Shown: piece by piece, positions 53,942 to 63,012 of the stretch
Layout: every line of letters begins with the position of its first letter
Position numbering within the stretch: position 1 is the first letter of the stretch
From: Pseudoalteromonas caenipelagi
GTDB taxonomy: Bacteria; Pseudomonadota; Gammaproteobacteria; Enterobacterales; Alteromonadaceae
Assembly: GCF_013140855.1 (NCBI RefSeq)
Contig: NZ_JABBPG010000003.1
Coordinates: forward strand, 496,001 to 560,000
Reading direction: 5' to 3'
DNA: 64,000 bases
Position numbers and translations under genes: made by a program
Notes under the pieces: model-generated
What the model was told of the DNA's origin: nothing
The model's database searches: none
Seen by the model: the letters and a program-made list of their open reading frames with translations, nothing else

Positions 53942-56374
53942 TTGAAAGTGTTACCCATTGAAGCTGTCTACGGCCAACTAACGTCTGAATTTGCGAACAA
54001 TAAAACTGTATTGTTGCAAGCACCGCCCGGAGCCGGTAAATCTACATGGTTACCCTTACAGTTGCTGCGGGATAATCGTTTTAACCGTATCATTATGCTT
54101 GAACCGCGTCGTTTAGCTGCGCGCAATATTGCGTATTTTTTGGCAGCACAACAAAATGAGCCCTTGGGCCAAAGCATTGGCTTAAGAATGCGTAATGAGG
54201 TGAATCTATCCAACGACACGCGTTTAGAAATCGTCACAGAAGGCGTGTTAACACGTATGTTGCAAGCAGACCCAGAACTTACTGATGTCGATCTTGTTAT
54301 ATTTGATGAATTCCATGAACGCTCACTTGCTGCCGACACTGCACTGGCATTTGCCCTAGAAACCCAGTCAGCTTTTCGAGATGATTTATGCATTTTGGTT
54401 ATGTCAGCTACTTTAGATGGCGAGCGGTATCAGTCATTTTTGCAATGTCCCATTGTGTCATCAGATGGACGCAGTTTTCCTGTGGCAGAAATTTATCAGC
54501 CATTAAATGATGAAGCGAAATGGCTTGAAGCCATGCCAGCTCTCGTGACGCTCGCACTACAGCAACAATCTGGCAGTGCCTTAGTGTTTTTGCCCGGACA
54601 ACGGGAAATAAAATATGTGCAACAGCAACTTATTGATAGATTGAGCAACGATATTGATGTCGTGGCGCTATTTGGGGAGCAAGATAAGGCAACACAGCAA
54701 ACAGCGATTGCGCCTGCTCAGCTAGGCCGGCGTAAAGTCGTGTTAACAACCAACGTTGCTGAAACGTCGTTAACAATTGAAGGCATTCGTATTGTTATTG
54801 ATAGTGGTAAACGAAGAGCTGCAAAATTTAATATAAAAACGGGTGTAACGGAATTAAGCACTTTATCTATCTCGCGCTCATCCGCCATTCAACGTGCGGG
54901 CCGAGCAGGTAGAGTTGAGTCGGGGGTAGTATATCGATTGGGATCTCATGCGCAGTTTGAGCGACGTGATAAACATGAGACCCCAGAAATTTTGTGCTCA
55001 GATATTACGCCTTTAGTGTTAGAGGCAAAAGTATGGGGCACCAATATTAATCAATTGCCGCTATTGGATAAGCCAACATCAGCCGCTATTACGCAAGCTG
55101 AGTCGTTATTGCGACAGCTCGAGGCATTTGACGAGCAAAATAAACTCACAGCGTTGGGCAAGCGTATACATGAATTTGGTACTGAACCTAGACTTGCGCA
55201 TATGTTGATAAAGGCAACTGAGATGGAACAGCAGCTACCTGGTATCAGTGCGCTTGCTTGCTATTTTGTTGCCTTGCTGGAAAGCCGTGTGAATGGTTCT
55301 CCTGAGCTTAGAGTAACTTTACAATCTCAGTTTGAACGTCCGCATAAGGCTTTTTCTGAGCAACTTAATGTTTGGTTAAAGCGTTTAAAAATTAATAAAC
55401 CCAAAGAGTTGGCGTGTGAATATCTAAGCGTGGTTGTTGCGCTGGCGTTTCCTGATAGGCTAGCTAAGCGTCGTGGACAAGGTTTTGTATTGGCTAATGG
55501 CGCAGGGGTGAACACTCACGAAAGCTACTGGTTAGACTCAGGTTTTTTAGCAATTGCGACGCTGGGCGGTCACAAAGGTCAGCGGATATTTAGTGCCACT
55601 GAGCTAGATTTACCACTACTTCAACAGCAGCTTCCTCACTTATTTATAAAACAAAGTGTGTGTGAGTTTGATGAAAAAAGAGCACGCTTTTTACATGAAG
55701 ATCGCACTGTCATTGGTTCTTTAATTGTTGATGCTAAGCCATGTGATAAACCCATCGATGTACAAGCGCGCACACAGGCTTGGATAAGTTTAGTTCACAA
55801 GCATGGTTTAGCGTTGTTTAGTCAATACCCGCAAGTTGAACAACTGCTCACTCGTATGACGTTGGCACAACGTTTTTATCCTCAGGAGTTTAAGCAGGTA
55901 GATGAAGCCGCATTACTCACTAACCTCAACATGTGGTTAGCACCTTACTTAGACGATATTAAGCAGTTAGACCAACTTAAAAAGTTTGACTTAGCCAATG
56001 CATTAAACAGCATACTAAGTTGGGAGCTGCAGCAGCGCTTAGGAGATATTCTACCTGTGCGTATTAGGGTGCCCAGCGGCTCGAACATAAAGGTTTATTA
56101 CCAATTAGACGGGCCAGCTAAATTATCGGTTAAAATGCAAGAAGTTTACGGCCTAAATGACACCCCTAAACTCTGTGATGGGCAATTGTCATTGCTGATG
56201 GAGTTATTATCACCCGCACAAAGACCGTTGCAGTTAACTCAAGATTTAGCGAACTTTTGGCAAACCAGCTACAAAGATGTACAAAAGGAAATGAAAGGGC
56301 GTTACCCCAAGCATTTTTGGCCTGATGACCCAAGTGTGGCGCAGGCAACTAATAAAGTAAAAAGTAGGATGTAA
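53942..56374 (+). CDS. hrpB: ATP-dependent helicase HrpB
   Basis: An 810-residue DEAH-box protein. Walker A is QAPPGAGKSTWLPL, then TEGVLTRML, DEFHERS, SATLDG, LPGQREI, TTNVAETSLTIEG and QRAGRAGR, followed by the HA2 and HrpB C-terminal domains. A TTG at 53942 is taken as start; the in-frame GTG two codons on is equally possible. The cellular role is poorly known for the family. A bidirectional terminator follows. Confidence 0.93.
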   Translation: MKVLPIEAVYGQLTSEFANNKTVLLQAPPGAGKSTWLPLQLLRDNRFNRIIMLEPRRLAARNIAYFLAAQQNEPLGQSIGLRMRNEVNLSNDTRLEIVTEGVLTRMLQADPELTDVDLVIFDEFHERSLAADTALAFALETQSAFRDDLCILVMSATLDGERYQSFLQCPIVSSDGRSFPVAEIYQPLNDEAKWLEAMPALVTLALQQQSGSALVFLPGQREIKYVQQQLIDRLSNDIDVVALFGEQDKATQQTAIAPAQLGRRKVVLTTNVAETSLTIEGIRIVIDSGKRRAAKFNIKTGVTELSTLSISRSSAIQRAGRAGRVESGVVYRLGSHAQFERRDKHETPEILCSDITPLVLEAKVWGTNINQLPLLDKPTSAAITQAESLLRQLEAFDEQNKLTALGKRIHEFGTEPRLAHMLIKATEMEQQLPGISALACYFVALLESRVNGSPELRVTLQSQFERPHKAFSEQLNVWLKRLKINKPKELACEYLSVVVALAFPDRLAKRRGQGFVLANGAGVNTHESYWLDSGFLAIATLGGHKGQRIFSATELDLPLLQQQLPHLFIKQSVCEFDEKRARFLHEDRTVIGSLIVDAKPCDKPIDVQARTQAWISLVHKHGLALFSQYPQVEQLLTRMTLAQRFYPQEFKQVDEAALLTNLNMWLAPYLDDIKQLDQLKKFDLANALNSILSWELQQRLGDILPVRIRVPSGSNIKVYYQLDGPAKLSVKMQEVYGLNDTPKLCDGQLSLLMELLSPAQRPLQLTQDLANFWQTSYKDVQKEMKGRYPKHFWPDDPSVAQATNKVKSRM

Positions 56375-56377
56375 TGT

Positions 56378-56419
56378 ACAAGCTAATAAAGTGGCATTTT
56401 AGCTTTTTTATTAGCTTGT
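56378..56419. terminator. Bidirectional terminator between hrpB and the LacI regulator
   Basis: ACAAGCTAATAAA and TTTATTAGCTTGT form a thirteen-pair perfect stem with an A/T-rich loop, serving the two convergent genes. Confidence 0.85.
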
Positions 56420-56420
56420 C

Positions 56421-57410
56421 TTATGACTGTCGCTGAATAAATTCAGTGTTCGTTAGGAAAACCCCTTCTTGGGTGTTATTCAAGATTAAATCGCAAACTG
56501 TTTTGGCGATTTCGTCAGCATCAACTCGAATACTGCTCAGTGGTGGGTTCATAAACTGTGAATCGTCTAAATCTTCAAAACCAATAATGCTAATGTCAGT
56601 TCCTGGTCTTAGGCCTTGTTCTCTTAAATGTTCGATGGCGCCATATGCGACTACATCGTTAAAACATACAACTGACTCAACCTGCGGTACTTGTGCTAGA
56701 CATTGAGACATAGCGATGCGACCACCATGGCGATTTGCAGAACTATTGAAAACCCAACTTTGAATATCATGTTGTCCATTTAAGGCGTTGTTAAACCCAT
56801 TTAAGCGCTGGATATACTCAGACGCCACTGCGTCACCACCAATAAAAGCGATGTGTTTGTGCCCCTTTGCCAGCAAAGCTTGTGTCGCTTGACATATGCC
56901 ATGCTCGTTGTTGGGTAATACGCACGGTACGTTACTGTTGGCAACTTGACGCATGATTGTGACAACTTGAGTGTGAGGTGTTTTTAGCTGATTGAGCCAA
57001 CTGGCTTGGGTGTTGATGGCAGGGGAAATCACGAGTGCCCTGACTCGATACTCTTGCAGCTTAGCAATCACTTGTGCTTGGGTGAGTGCATTGTCATTGG
57101 TATTCACTAATGTTGTCATAAAGCCAAGTGCGCGGATATGGTTTTCGAGGGTCACAGCTAGTTTTGCGCAATATGGCGTGGTCAAGTCGTTCACAACAAT
57201 GGCGACTAAATCTGATGATTTACTGCGCAAAGCGGCTGCTTCTCGATTATACACATAGCCGGTTTGTTGTATGGCCGCATGCACTTTTTCTTTTGCCAGA
57301 GCACTGGTTTTTCCTTTTCCTTGCAATACCAGCGACACGGTAGATTTTGATACACCTGCGACACGCGCGACGTCATGTATAGTCACTGACTGTTTAGAGT
57401 TTTTATCCAA
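56421..57410 (-). CDS. LacI-family transcriptional regulator
   Basis: A 329-residue repressor-type protein. The HTH is VTIHDVARVAGVSKSTVSLVL with the hinge KVHAAIQQTGYVYNREAAALR. The periplasmic-binding-protein-like effector domain follows, with GHKHIAFIGGDAVASEYIQRLNGF. Effector and targets are unknown. It lies downstream of the aminotransferase-to-TrpF operon on the same strand but behind a terminator, so membership in that system is not shown. Confidence 0.9.
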   Translation of the reverse strand: MDKNSKQSVTIHDVARVAGVSKSTVSLVLQGKGKTSALAKEKVHAAIQQTGYVYNREAAALRSKSSDLVAIVVNDLTTPYCAKLAVTLENHIRALGFMTTLVNTNDNALTQAQVIAKLQEYRVRALVISPAINTQASWLNQLKTPHTQVVTIMRQVANSNVPCVLPNNEHGICQATQALLAKGHKHIAFIGGDAVASEYIQRLNGFNNALNGQHDIQSWVFNSSANRHGGRIAMSQCLAQVPQVESVVCFNDVVAYGAIEHLREQGLRPGTDISIIGFEDLDDSQFMNPPLSSIRVDADEIAKTVCDLILNNTQEGVFLTNTEFIQRQS

Positions 57411-57745
57411 TGTAATGATATCTATATTAATTTGGCAAAGGCTAAGTGCCTAAGCACGTCTTGTGTATGTGGTTTGAGCATTGTATCAAGCAGTTAAGCA
57501 CATATGAAAGGCAGTTTGATCAGATCTTGATATTTGATTTCATATCATTTACACAATGCGGTTTTAGACCACTCATCGACGTCTACCAAATAGGGGTGAT
57601 TACAAGGCAATTGGTATGAATGCAGTTAGCCGACAACCTTTGCTAGAGTTAGCAAATTCTAGCAAAAGGGAGATTATTTAAAAATCATGACGGCATCGTA
57701 AATGTTAAAATAAGTGACGCATCCGTGCTGTTCACTTATAGCTTA
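57411..57745. other. Intergenic region with inverted repeats
   Basis: 335 bases upstream of the LacI gene. GTGCctaaGCAC at 57446-57457 is a short palindrome near the regulator's start and could be its own operator. CCTTTGCTAGA and TCTAGCAAAAGG at 57637-57669 form another inverted repeat without a T-run, of unclear role. No gene is visible. Confidence 0.45.
57707..57739 (-). terminator. Terminator after the TrpF-like gene
   Basis: On the minus strand ATAAGTGA and TCACTTAT pair around a fourteen-base loop and are followed by TTTT. It closes the four-gene operon before the LacI gene. Confidence 0.6.
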
Positions 57746-58450
57746 TTAGTCGCCTTTGACTAAATTGATAAAAGCAGAGACCTTTTTGGGGTCTTTACGA
57801 CTCAATCGATTGGGTGCCAAGTTTGTGTGAGTAAATGAATCAACGGCCCATGGCTTTACAATGTTGATTGCTTGGTTGACATTGTTAACCGATAAACCAC
57901 CTGCTAACACAACTGGAATTGCAACTCGGTTTACAAGTTCAGCACTGGTATTCCAATCATGTGTCGCACCAGTTGCACCAACGCCGTATGGGTGCTCCTC
58001 GTCAGAGCCCTCGCTATCAAGTAAGAAGTAATCACATAGATGCTGATAGCCTAATGCTACAGTGATAGCATTAGGCTTGTTTATAGCAATGGCTAGCATG
58101 ATCTTTACGTGGCTAAAGGTGCTTCGTAACTTAGACAGCTCAGCAAGTGGAATTGGCTTTTTACATGCAATATGCACAACGTCAGGTTGTAGATATTCCA
58201 GCACTGAAGCGATGTCATCAAAGCTGTTACGAAACACTAATGCAACCTTACAAATGTGATTGGGGATCAGCGTAAACAGATGTTTAACCTGTGACAGACT
58301 AGGCAAAACGTGTCCATCTAGTGCTTCGTTACCAATGATATTATCATCAGCTACAAAGCCCATGAAATCGGGCTTACAGGATACACAGTCAAGCACATCT
58401 TGTTCAGTTGCTGCACCAAGGTAAATTTGGACTTTTGTAGAACTTTTCAC
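57746..58450 (-). CDS. Divergent TrpF-like (phosphoribosylanthranilate isomerase family) protein
   Basis: A 234-residue TIM-barrel protein. The C-terminal half follows TrpF closely: YFLLDSEG with the likely catalytic Asp, GVGATGATHDW, VVLAGGLSVNNVNQAI and KPWAVDS. The N-terminal KICGL motif is replaced by VQIYLGAA, so the catalytic Cys is missing. The VQLHG motif is VHIACKK and the phosphate-loop SSGVE is SFTHTN. The genome has a complete TrpF in trpCF, so this is unlikely to serve tryptophan synthesis. It ends the operon, 39 bases after the RFAP-synthase-like gene. An Amadori-type or other phosphoribosyl isomerase role is inference. Confidence 0.8.
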   Translation of the reverse strand: MKSSTKVQIYLGAATEQDVLDCVSCKPDFMGFVADDNIIGNEALDGHVLPSLSQVKHLFTLIPNHICKVALVFRNSFDDIASVLEYLQPDVVHIACKKPIPLAELSKLRSTFSHVKIMLAIAINKPNAITVALGYQHLCDYFLLDSEGSDEEHPYGVGATGATHDWNTSAELVNRVAIPVVLAGGLSVNNVNQAINIVKPWAVDSFTHTNLAPNRLSRKDPKKVSAFINLVKGD

Positions 58451-58489
58451 ATTTATTCCTTATGTAGAGTGAGCAATATTCACCAGTAT

Positions 58490-59584
58490 CTACTTCAAAG
58501 TGATAGATAGCTTTTTGCCTGCACGACCAACACATACATCTGAAAAATAGGGTGAAAATTCTTTTTCTATGAGCTCGGCAAGTTCAAGTGCTTTTTCTTT
58601 TGAGTCGGCAAGTGCAAAGTAGCCGGGTCCTGCGCTGCTCATACCTGCGTAACTTGCTCCATGTTGTAATAAACAGGAGTTTAGGTTTTGCAATACTTCT
58701 GATTTATAGATGCCTTCAAGCACTTTGATATTACTGAATTTATTCATCTCCCAACCGAGCTCAAGTACGGTGTCCAAATCTTGGCTGAGTAGTGCGGGGA
58801 AAAAATCCTGATGCATAAATTTACGTAACTTTTGGCCATATTTTTGTTCACATGCCATAAAATGCTCTGCGACAAGTTGAGTTTCAACATCTTCGGATAG
58901 CGCGGCACCTTGTCCGTAAGACTCGAGTAGTTCGCCATTGAGGTTGGCTCTATTACCTACGGTTGTGACGACCCATAAATTATCGGTGGGTACATTCGTG
59001 ACAAAGCGGCTATTAGTGGCATCAGCTTGGATCCATACGATGCCACCATATAAAAAGCATGCTTCACCAACACCAGTATCTAAACCAAAATACAGTTTTC
59101 CGTTTGTACTGGCGTTTTCTATATAGTTTTGAGTAACAATATCCCACACTTCTTGTACAGAATAGGGCGAGCCGAAAAAGGCATTTAGCCCTGCAATAAC
59201 GGCTGTATTGAAAGATACGTTAGAACCAAAGCCACTGTGTTTGTGCTCGATAAGTTTTTCAAGTTCAATGTGTATGTCGTTACCTTTGTAATTAACACAT
59301 TGGCAAAACAGTTCAATTAAATGTCGGCCACTGGCAATATCACACCTGTTCTCAGGTTCGTTTTTTGATATTTTTACTTTGTAGCCCACTGTGTCTGTAG
59401 AAATACCGACGCCACCACCACCTAATCCAGGTGACATATGTGAAAAGTTTAATACGCCGAAGTGTAAGCGCCCTGGGATCCAAACTTCAGCACTCTCGTA
59501 CTGTGGTGATGCTTCACGAGACCACGACTGATGAATATTAAGCTGCTCCCCCGGATTGAAAAATCGCTGTACTTGTTCGCTCAT
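58490..59584 (-). CDS. Beta-ribofuranosylaminobenzene 5'-phosphate synthase-like protein (GHMP fold)
   Basis: A 364-residue protein of the RFAP-synthase family, which couples PRPP to an aromatic acid with loss of CO2. VWIPGRLHFGVLNF...GGGGVGIS at the N-terminus, HSGFGSNVSFNTAVIAGLNAFFG (GHMP motif, normally GLGSGTQ), GVGEACFLYGGIV and GMSSAGPGYFAL match the family in order. In methanogens and methylotrophs this is the first step of methanopterin synthesis; related enzymes (ForT, PyfQ) act in C-nucleoside antibiotic synthesis. No methanopterin gene is visible here. The substrate is unknown; altered residues in the GSGTQ and SSWGPT motifs suggest it differs. Confidence 0.83.
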   Translation of the reverse strand: MSEQVQRFFNPGEQLNIHQSWSREASPQYESAEVWIPGRLHFGVLNFSHMSPGLGGGGVGISTDTVGYKVKISKNEPENRCDIASGRHLIELFCQCVNYKGNDIHIELEKLIEHKHSGFGSNVSFNTAVIAGLNAFFGSPYSVQEVWDIVTQNYIENASTNGKLYFGLDTGVGEACFLYGGIVWIQADATNSRFVTNVPTDNLWVVTTVGNRANLNGELLESYGQGAALSEDVETQLVAEHFMACEQKYGQKLRKFMHQDFFPALLSQDLDTVLELGWEMNKFSNIKVLEGIYKSEVLQNLNSCLLQHGASYAGMSSAGPGYFALADSKEKALELAELIEKEFSPYFSDVCVGRAGKKLSITLK

Positions 59585-59667
59585 TTTTTACCTCATTTAG
59601 AATAACTGTTCAGAAATTGGTGGACCAATTAAGTAGTCCACCAAGCTAATGGAGAAATGGTTAACCG

Positions 59668-61443
59668 TTATTTACATAGCTGCGCAGCGGTTAGTGCTAA
59701 TTTGGTCGTGTTTTGCAATTGGTTTTCATTGATTGGCATTGCACAACCTTGAGCTAAAGTGAAGCGTTTACCAGATTTAAGATCTCTAAATATCTGCTGT
59801 TTGCCATTAGGCCAAGTGACTTTGACACTGACTCGTTTTGCCTTTTCAAGACCAAAATGTAAAACGCGCTCATTCACAGAGTAGATACTGCTCGCACCTT
59901 CAATGGTTTGTGCCTGCATAAAGTGTTCAAATTCGCGGTCTTTATATATTTCTACACGCGCACCAATGGCATTGGTATTGGAACCTTCGCCACCAACCAA
60001 GCGCAATTGCAGCCACTTGTTCTTATGATTAGAGGTATTTTTGAACAAGTATGGTTTACCTGTACCCGCTAAGTTTTTGCTCAAATCGGTAGGGTCTGCT
60101 TGTGGTGTGTTCACGAGATAAAAATCAACCAGACCGTCTTTGTTGATGTCAGCTTTTGCTGCGCCGCGACCGTCTAACCATTGGTCATTTTGGCCATAAT
60201 TAACGACGCCAGCTGAGTAGGTTGCATCTTCAAATGTACCGTCTTTTTTATTAATAAATAAGCGGCCAGGTCCGGCTCCGTTGGCTGCATCGCCAATGAT
60301 ACCCACGGGGGCCATGTTTTGAGCCATGTAAATATCTTGCCAGCCATCATTGTTGACATCGGCAAAGAACGTACCCCATGAGAACTCATAGGGGGCTTTC
60401 ACTTTTGCTTGTTCACCTACATCAGTGAATGTACCGTCACCATTGTTTTTGAATAATGTTGGCCACGGATTATCCCAAGTTTCTGCAGGTGGGATCATAA
60501 CGTCAGGTCGACTAGGATCTCTGTTAATGTACAAGTCACTGATATTTGTGCCATAAATATCCATTAAACCATCATTGTTGTAGTCACCTACAGCTAGGCC
60601 CATCCAAGCACCGTACTTGCTGATGTCACCAGCGATGTCTGTTTTATCAACGAATTTACCATTTTGGTTCTCTAATAATGAGATAGGGCCTTGTTCGTGG
60701 CCCAAAAAGATGTCCACATCGTTGTCATTGTCGTAATCGAATACTGCGATGGCCCAAGTTGTGAAATCTTTACCAACACCAACTTCATTAGTTACGTTGG
60801 TAAATGTCAGGTTGCCATTATTGCGATATAAGTGGCTTCTAACAGTTGGGTTTGTGCGGTTTGCTTGGGGATCAAAAATATCCATATCAATCATGCGCCC
60901 AACAATGATATCTAAATCACCATCTTTATCATAATCTAGCATCCCAACCGAGGTGGTAAATCCTGCTTCTTGTAGGCCTGATGACGCGCTTAGAGGCTTG
61001 AAAGTACCGTCTTTTTGGTTGATATAGATAACATCAGGGCCATCTTCTGCATTTACTCCATCTCCCATAGTCGTTTGGGCCGCAACGTACAGATCGTCAT
61101 ATCCATCATTGTTTAAATCACCAACAGCTATGCCCGTGGTATAACCTGTATTGTCCACGCCTGCTTGCGTAGCAACATTAGCGAATTTGCCATTGCCGAG
61201 GTTTTTGTATAATGCATTGGGCTGGCCATGACCGTTAGCCATGTAAATATCAACAAGGGTATCATTGTTGAAGTCAAAAAAAGCCACACCAGGCATAAAT
61301 GACTCACCTTGAATTTCAAAGCCTTGCTGCAGTGCTTGAGTGGCATTGGCAAACCTAACATGTTGCGTGTTTGGTGTAGATTGGGCCATGACGAATGTGC
61401 TCATACACATTGAGGCAAGCAGGCTTGATTTAAAATATTTCAT
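59668..61443 (-). CDS. Secreted FG-GAP/VCBS repeat protein with ASPIC/UnbV domain (CRTAC1-like)
   Basis: A 591-residue exported protein. Signal peptide MKYFKSSLLASMCMSTFVMAQ. At least seven calcium-type loops of beta-propeller blades are visible (DFNNDTLVD, DLNNDGYDD, DYDKDGDLD, DYDNDNDVD, DYNNDGLMD, DVNNDGWQD, DINKDGLVD). A C-terminal ASPIC/UnbV domain follows (WLQLRLVGGEGSNTNAIGARVEIY ... VTWPNGKQQIFRDL). The molecular role of this family is not known; it occurs in some natural-product and respiratory contexts. It lies second in the operon, 28 bases after the aminotransferase. Confidence 0.88.
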   Translation of the reverse strand: MKYFKSSLLASMCMSTFVMAQSTPNTQHVRFANATQALQQGFEIQGESFMPGVAFFDFNNDTLVDIYMANGHGQPNALYKNLGNGKFANVATQAGVDNTGYTTGIAVGDLNNDGYDDLYVAAQTTMGDGVNAEDGPDVIYINQKDGTFKPLSASSGLQEAGFTTSVGMLDYDKDGDLDIIVGRMIDMDIFDPQANRTNPTVRSHLYRNNGNLTFTNVTNEVGVGKDFTTWAIAVFDYDNDNDVDIFLGHEQGPISLLENQNGKFVDKTDIAGDISKYGAWMGLAVGDYNNDGLMDIYGTNISDLYINRDPSRPDVMIPPAETWDNPWPTLFKNNGDGTFTDVGEQAKVKAPYEFSWGTFFADVNNDGWQDIYMAQNMAPVGIIGDAANGAGPGRLFINKKDGTFEDATYSAGVVNYGQNDQWLDGRGAAKADINKDGLVDFYLVNTPQADPTDLSKNLAGTGKPYLFKNTSNHKNKWLQLRLVGGEGSNTNAIGARVEIYKDREFEHFMQAQTIEGASSIYSVNERVLHFGLEKAKRVSVKVTWPNGKQQIFRDLKSGKRFTLAQGCAMPINENQLQNTTKLALTAAQLCK

Positions 61444-61471
61444 TGTTTTTCCTTAAATGATAGTTATGATT

Positions 61472-62812
61472 TTAATTTGAAGACACTCTGTCAAACGCGA
61501 AATGAAGCGTTTTAACTAGGGTATCAACGTGAGATCGTGTGAAAGTCAGTGGCGGCGACAGAATGACTTTTGAACCAACATTTCGAATGATCACCCCTTG
61601 CGATTGGGCCAATTGAACAAGTTGTTGGTTTAAAGGTGAAGCTGGGTCTAATGGCGCTTTAGAGGTTTTGCATTCAACTAAATCTAATACGACCATGAGG
61701 CCTTTACCCCTCACGTCTCCGACCAGTGAGTAGTGTTCTTTAAAAGGTCGCAAAGATTGCAGTAAATATTCTCCAACTTGTGCTGCATTAATGTGTAGTT
61801 GCTGTTCTTGTACGATGCTAAGTGCAGTTAAACCTGCTGCGCATGCTAAAGGATGGCCTGAATACGTATACCCATGCATGATCATGCTTTCTGGGCCTGA
61901 GTGCTGCCAAGCTTTTGCGACTTTTTCGTTTAGAACTGTGGCGCCAAGAGGTATATAGCCAGAAGTTAGCCCCTTGGCTAAGCACATAATGTCGGGGCTG
62001 ACTTGCCAGTTTCTGCAACCAAACAATTCACCGCTTCTGCCAAAGCCTGTGACAACCTCATCTGCAATAAGCAAAATATTGTATTTATCACAGACTTTTC
62101 TAAACAGCGGCCATAGCTTTGCCGGTGGTACTATTACACCTCCTGCACCTTGGATAGGTTCTGCGATAAACGCAGCAATATTATGCTCGCCTATGGCTAT
62201 GATTTTTTCTTCTAACTGGCTGGCAATAATGTCTGCTAACTCATCACTGTCGCTAGTCCATGGATTCCGATAAAGACAAGGGGTAGGGATGTGGTGGCAG
62301 TTTTGCAGTAGCGGGGCGTAAGCTTGTTTATGTATTTCTATACCGGTAATAGAAGTAACCCCAAAATGTAAACCGTGATAACCATTCGTTAGCGAAATAA
62401 ATTGTGTTTTATTTTTTTGGCCTTCCAGTAGCCAATATTGGCGAGCAAGTTTTAGTGCTGTTTCGTTGGCATCGGAGCCGCCAGAGCTAAACATGACTTT
62501 TGCCATTTGTTCTGGCTTTAACCAAGTCAATAGCTCGTTAGCCAACATTTCAGCAGGTTCGTTGGTGAAATCGACAAATGAGTTGTAAAAAGCAATTTTT
62601 TCCAGCTGTTCAGTGATTGCTTTATTCATTTTAGGGTGGTTGTGACCTACATTGACACACCAAAGACCCGCCATGCAATCTAGCAGTTCATTACCCTGTT
62701 TATCGTATACAAAAACCCCATCGCCTTTAACAATGGTGGTTTGCCCAATTAAATTTAAAATGCTAGGCGACACCATTGGGTGCAGCACTGGGCTGTGATT
62801 ATTATTTGTCAT
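61472..62812 (-). CDS. Class III PLP-dependent aminotransferase
   Basis: A 446-residue omega-type aminotransferase. DCMAGLWCVNVGHNHP, SSGGSDANETALKLARQY, GYHGLHFG, EPIQGAGGVIVPP and DEVVTGFGRSG are present, and the PLP lysine lies in CLAKGLTSGYIPLG. It resembles putrescine/omega-amino acid:pyruvate enzymes. The start is set at 62812, because AAGGATATATTC precedes that ATG; an upstream ATG adds ten residues that contain this ribosome site. It is the first gene of the operon behind the palindromic operator. The amino donor and acceptor are unknown. Confidence 0.9.
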   Translation of the reverse strand: MTNNNHSPVLHPMVSPSILNLIGQTTIVKGDGVFVYDKQGNELLDCMAGLWCVNVGHNHPKMNKAITEQLEKIAFYNSFVDFTNEPAEMLANELLTWLKPEQMAKVMFSSGGSDANETALKLARQYWLLEGQKNKTQFISLTNGYHGLHFGVTSITGIEIHKQAYAPLLQNCHHIPTPCLYRNPWTSDSDELADIIASQLEEKIIAIGEHNIAAFIAEPIQGAGGVIVPPAKLWPLFRKVCDKYNILLIADEVVTGFGRSGELFGCRNWQVSPDIMCLAKGLTSGYIPLGATVLNEKVAKAWQHSGPESMIMHGYTYSGHPLACAAGLTALSIVQEQQLHINAAQVGEYLLQSLRPFKEHYSLVGDVRGKGLMVVLDLVECKTSKAPLDPASPLNQQLVQLAQSQGVIIRNVGSKVILSPPLTFTRSHVDTLVKTLHFAFDRVSSN

Positions 62813-62865
62813 GAATATATCCTTGCTAATTAATATATCCACTTAGACTTGACAAAAAATATCCT

Positions 62866-62887
62866 GTGACAAAATATTTTTTGTCAC
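62866..62887. promoter_or_regulatory. Palindromic operator candidate between the operon and cytochrome b561
   Basis: GTGACAAAA and TTTTGTCAC form an inverted repeat around a four-base centre (22 bases in all). A third similar half-site, TTGACAAAAAATAT, lies at 62849-62862. The site stands between the two divergent start regions and probably binds a dimeric regulator, not identified here. Confidence 0.55.
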
Positions 62888-63012
62888 GCTTAGCCCCTTC
62901 AAATAGTCAAACAATGCGTTAGTTAAAAGTGTTGAGTCTTTACGCAACGGAATGGGTAAATGTCTGAGCGAAAAATAACCAATTTAAATATCGCACTGAG
63001 AGAGGAAAATTT

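Noticed and set aside
57637..57669. Inverted repeat CCTTTGCTAGA/TCTAGCAAAAGG as a terminator
   Set aside because: No T-run follows in either direction and a better hairpin lies at 57707-57739; its role is left open.
57746..58450. The TrpF-like gene as the tryptophan-pathway isomerase
   Set aside because: The trp operon has an intact TrpCF fusion with catalytic Cys, and this copy lacks that Cys.
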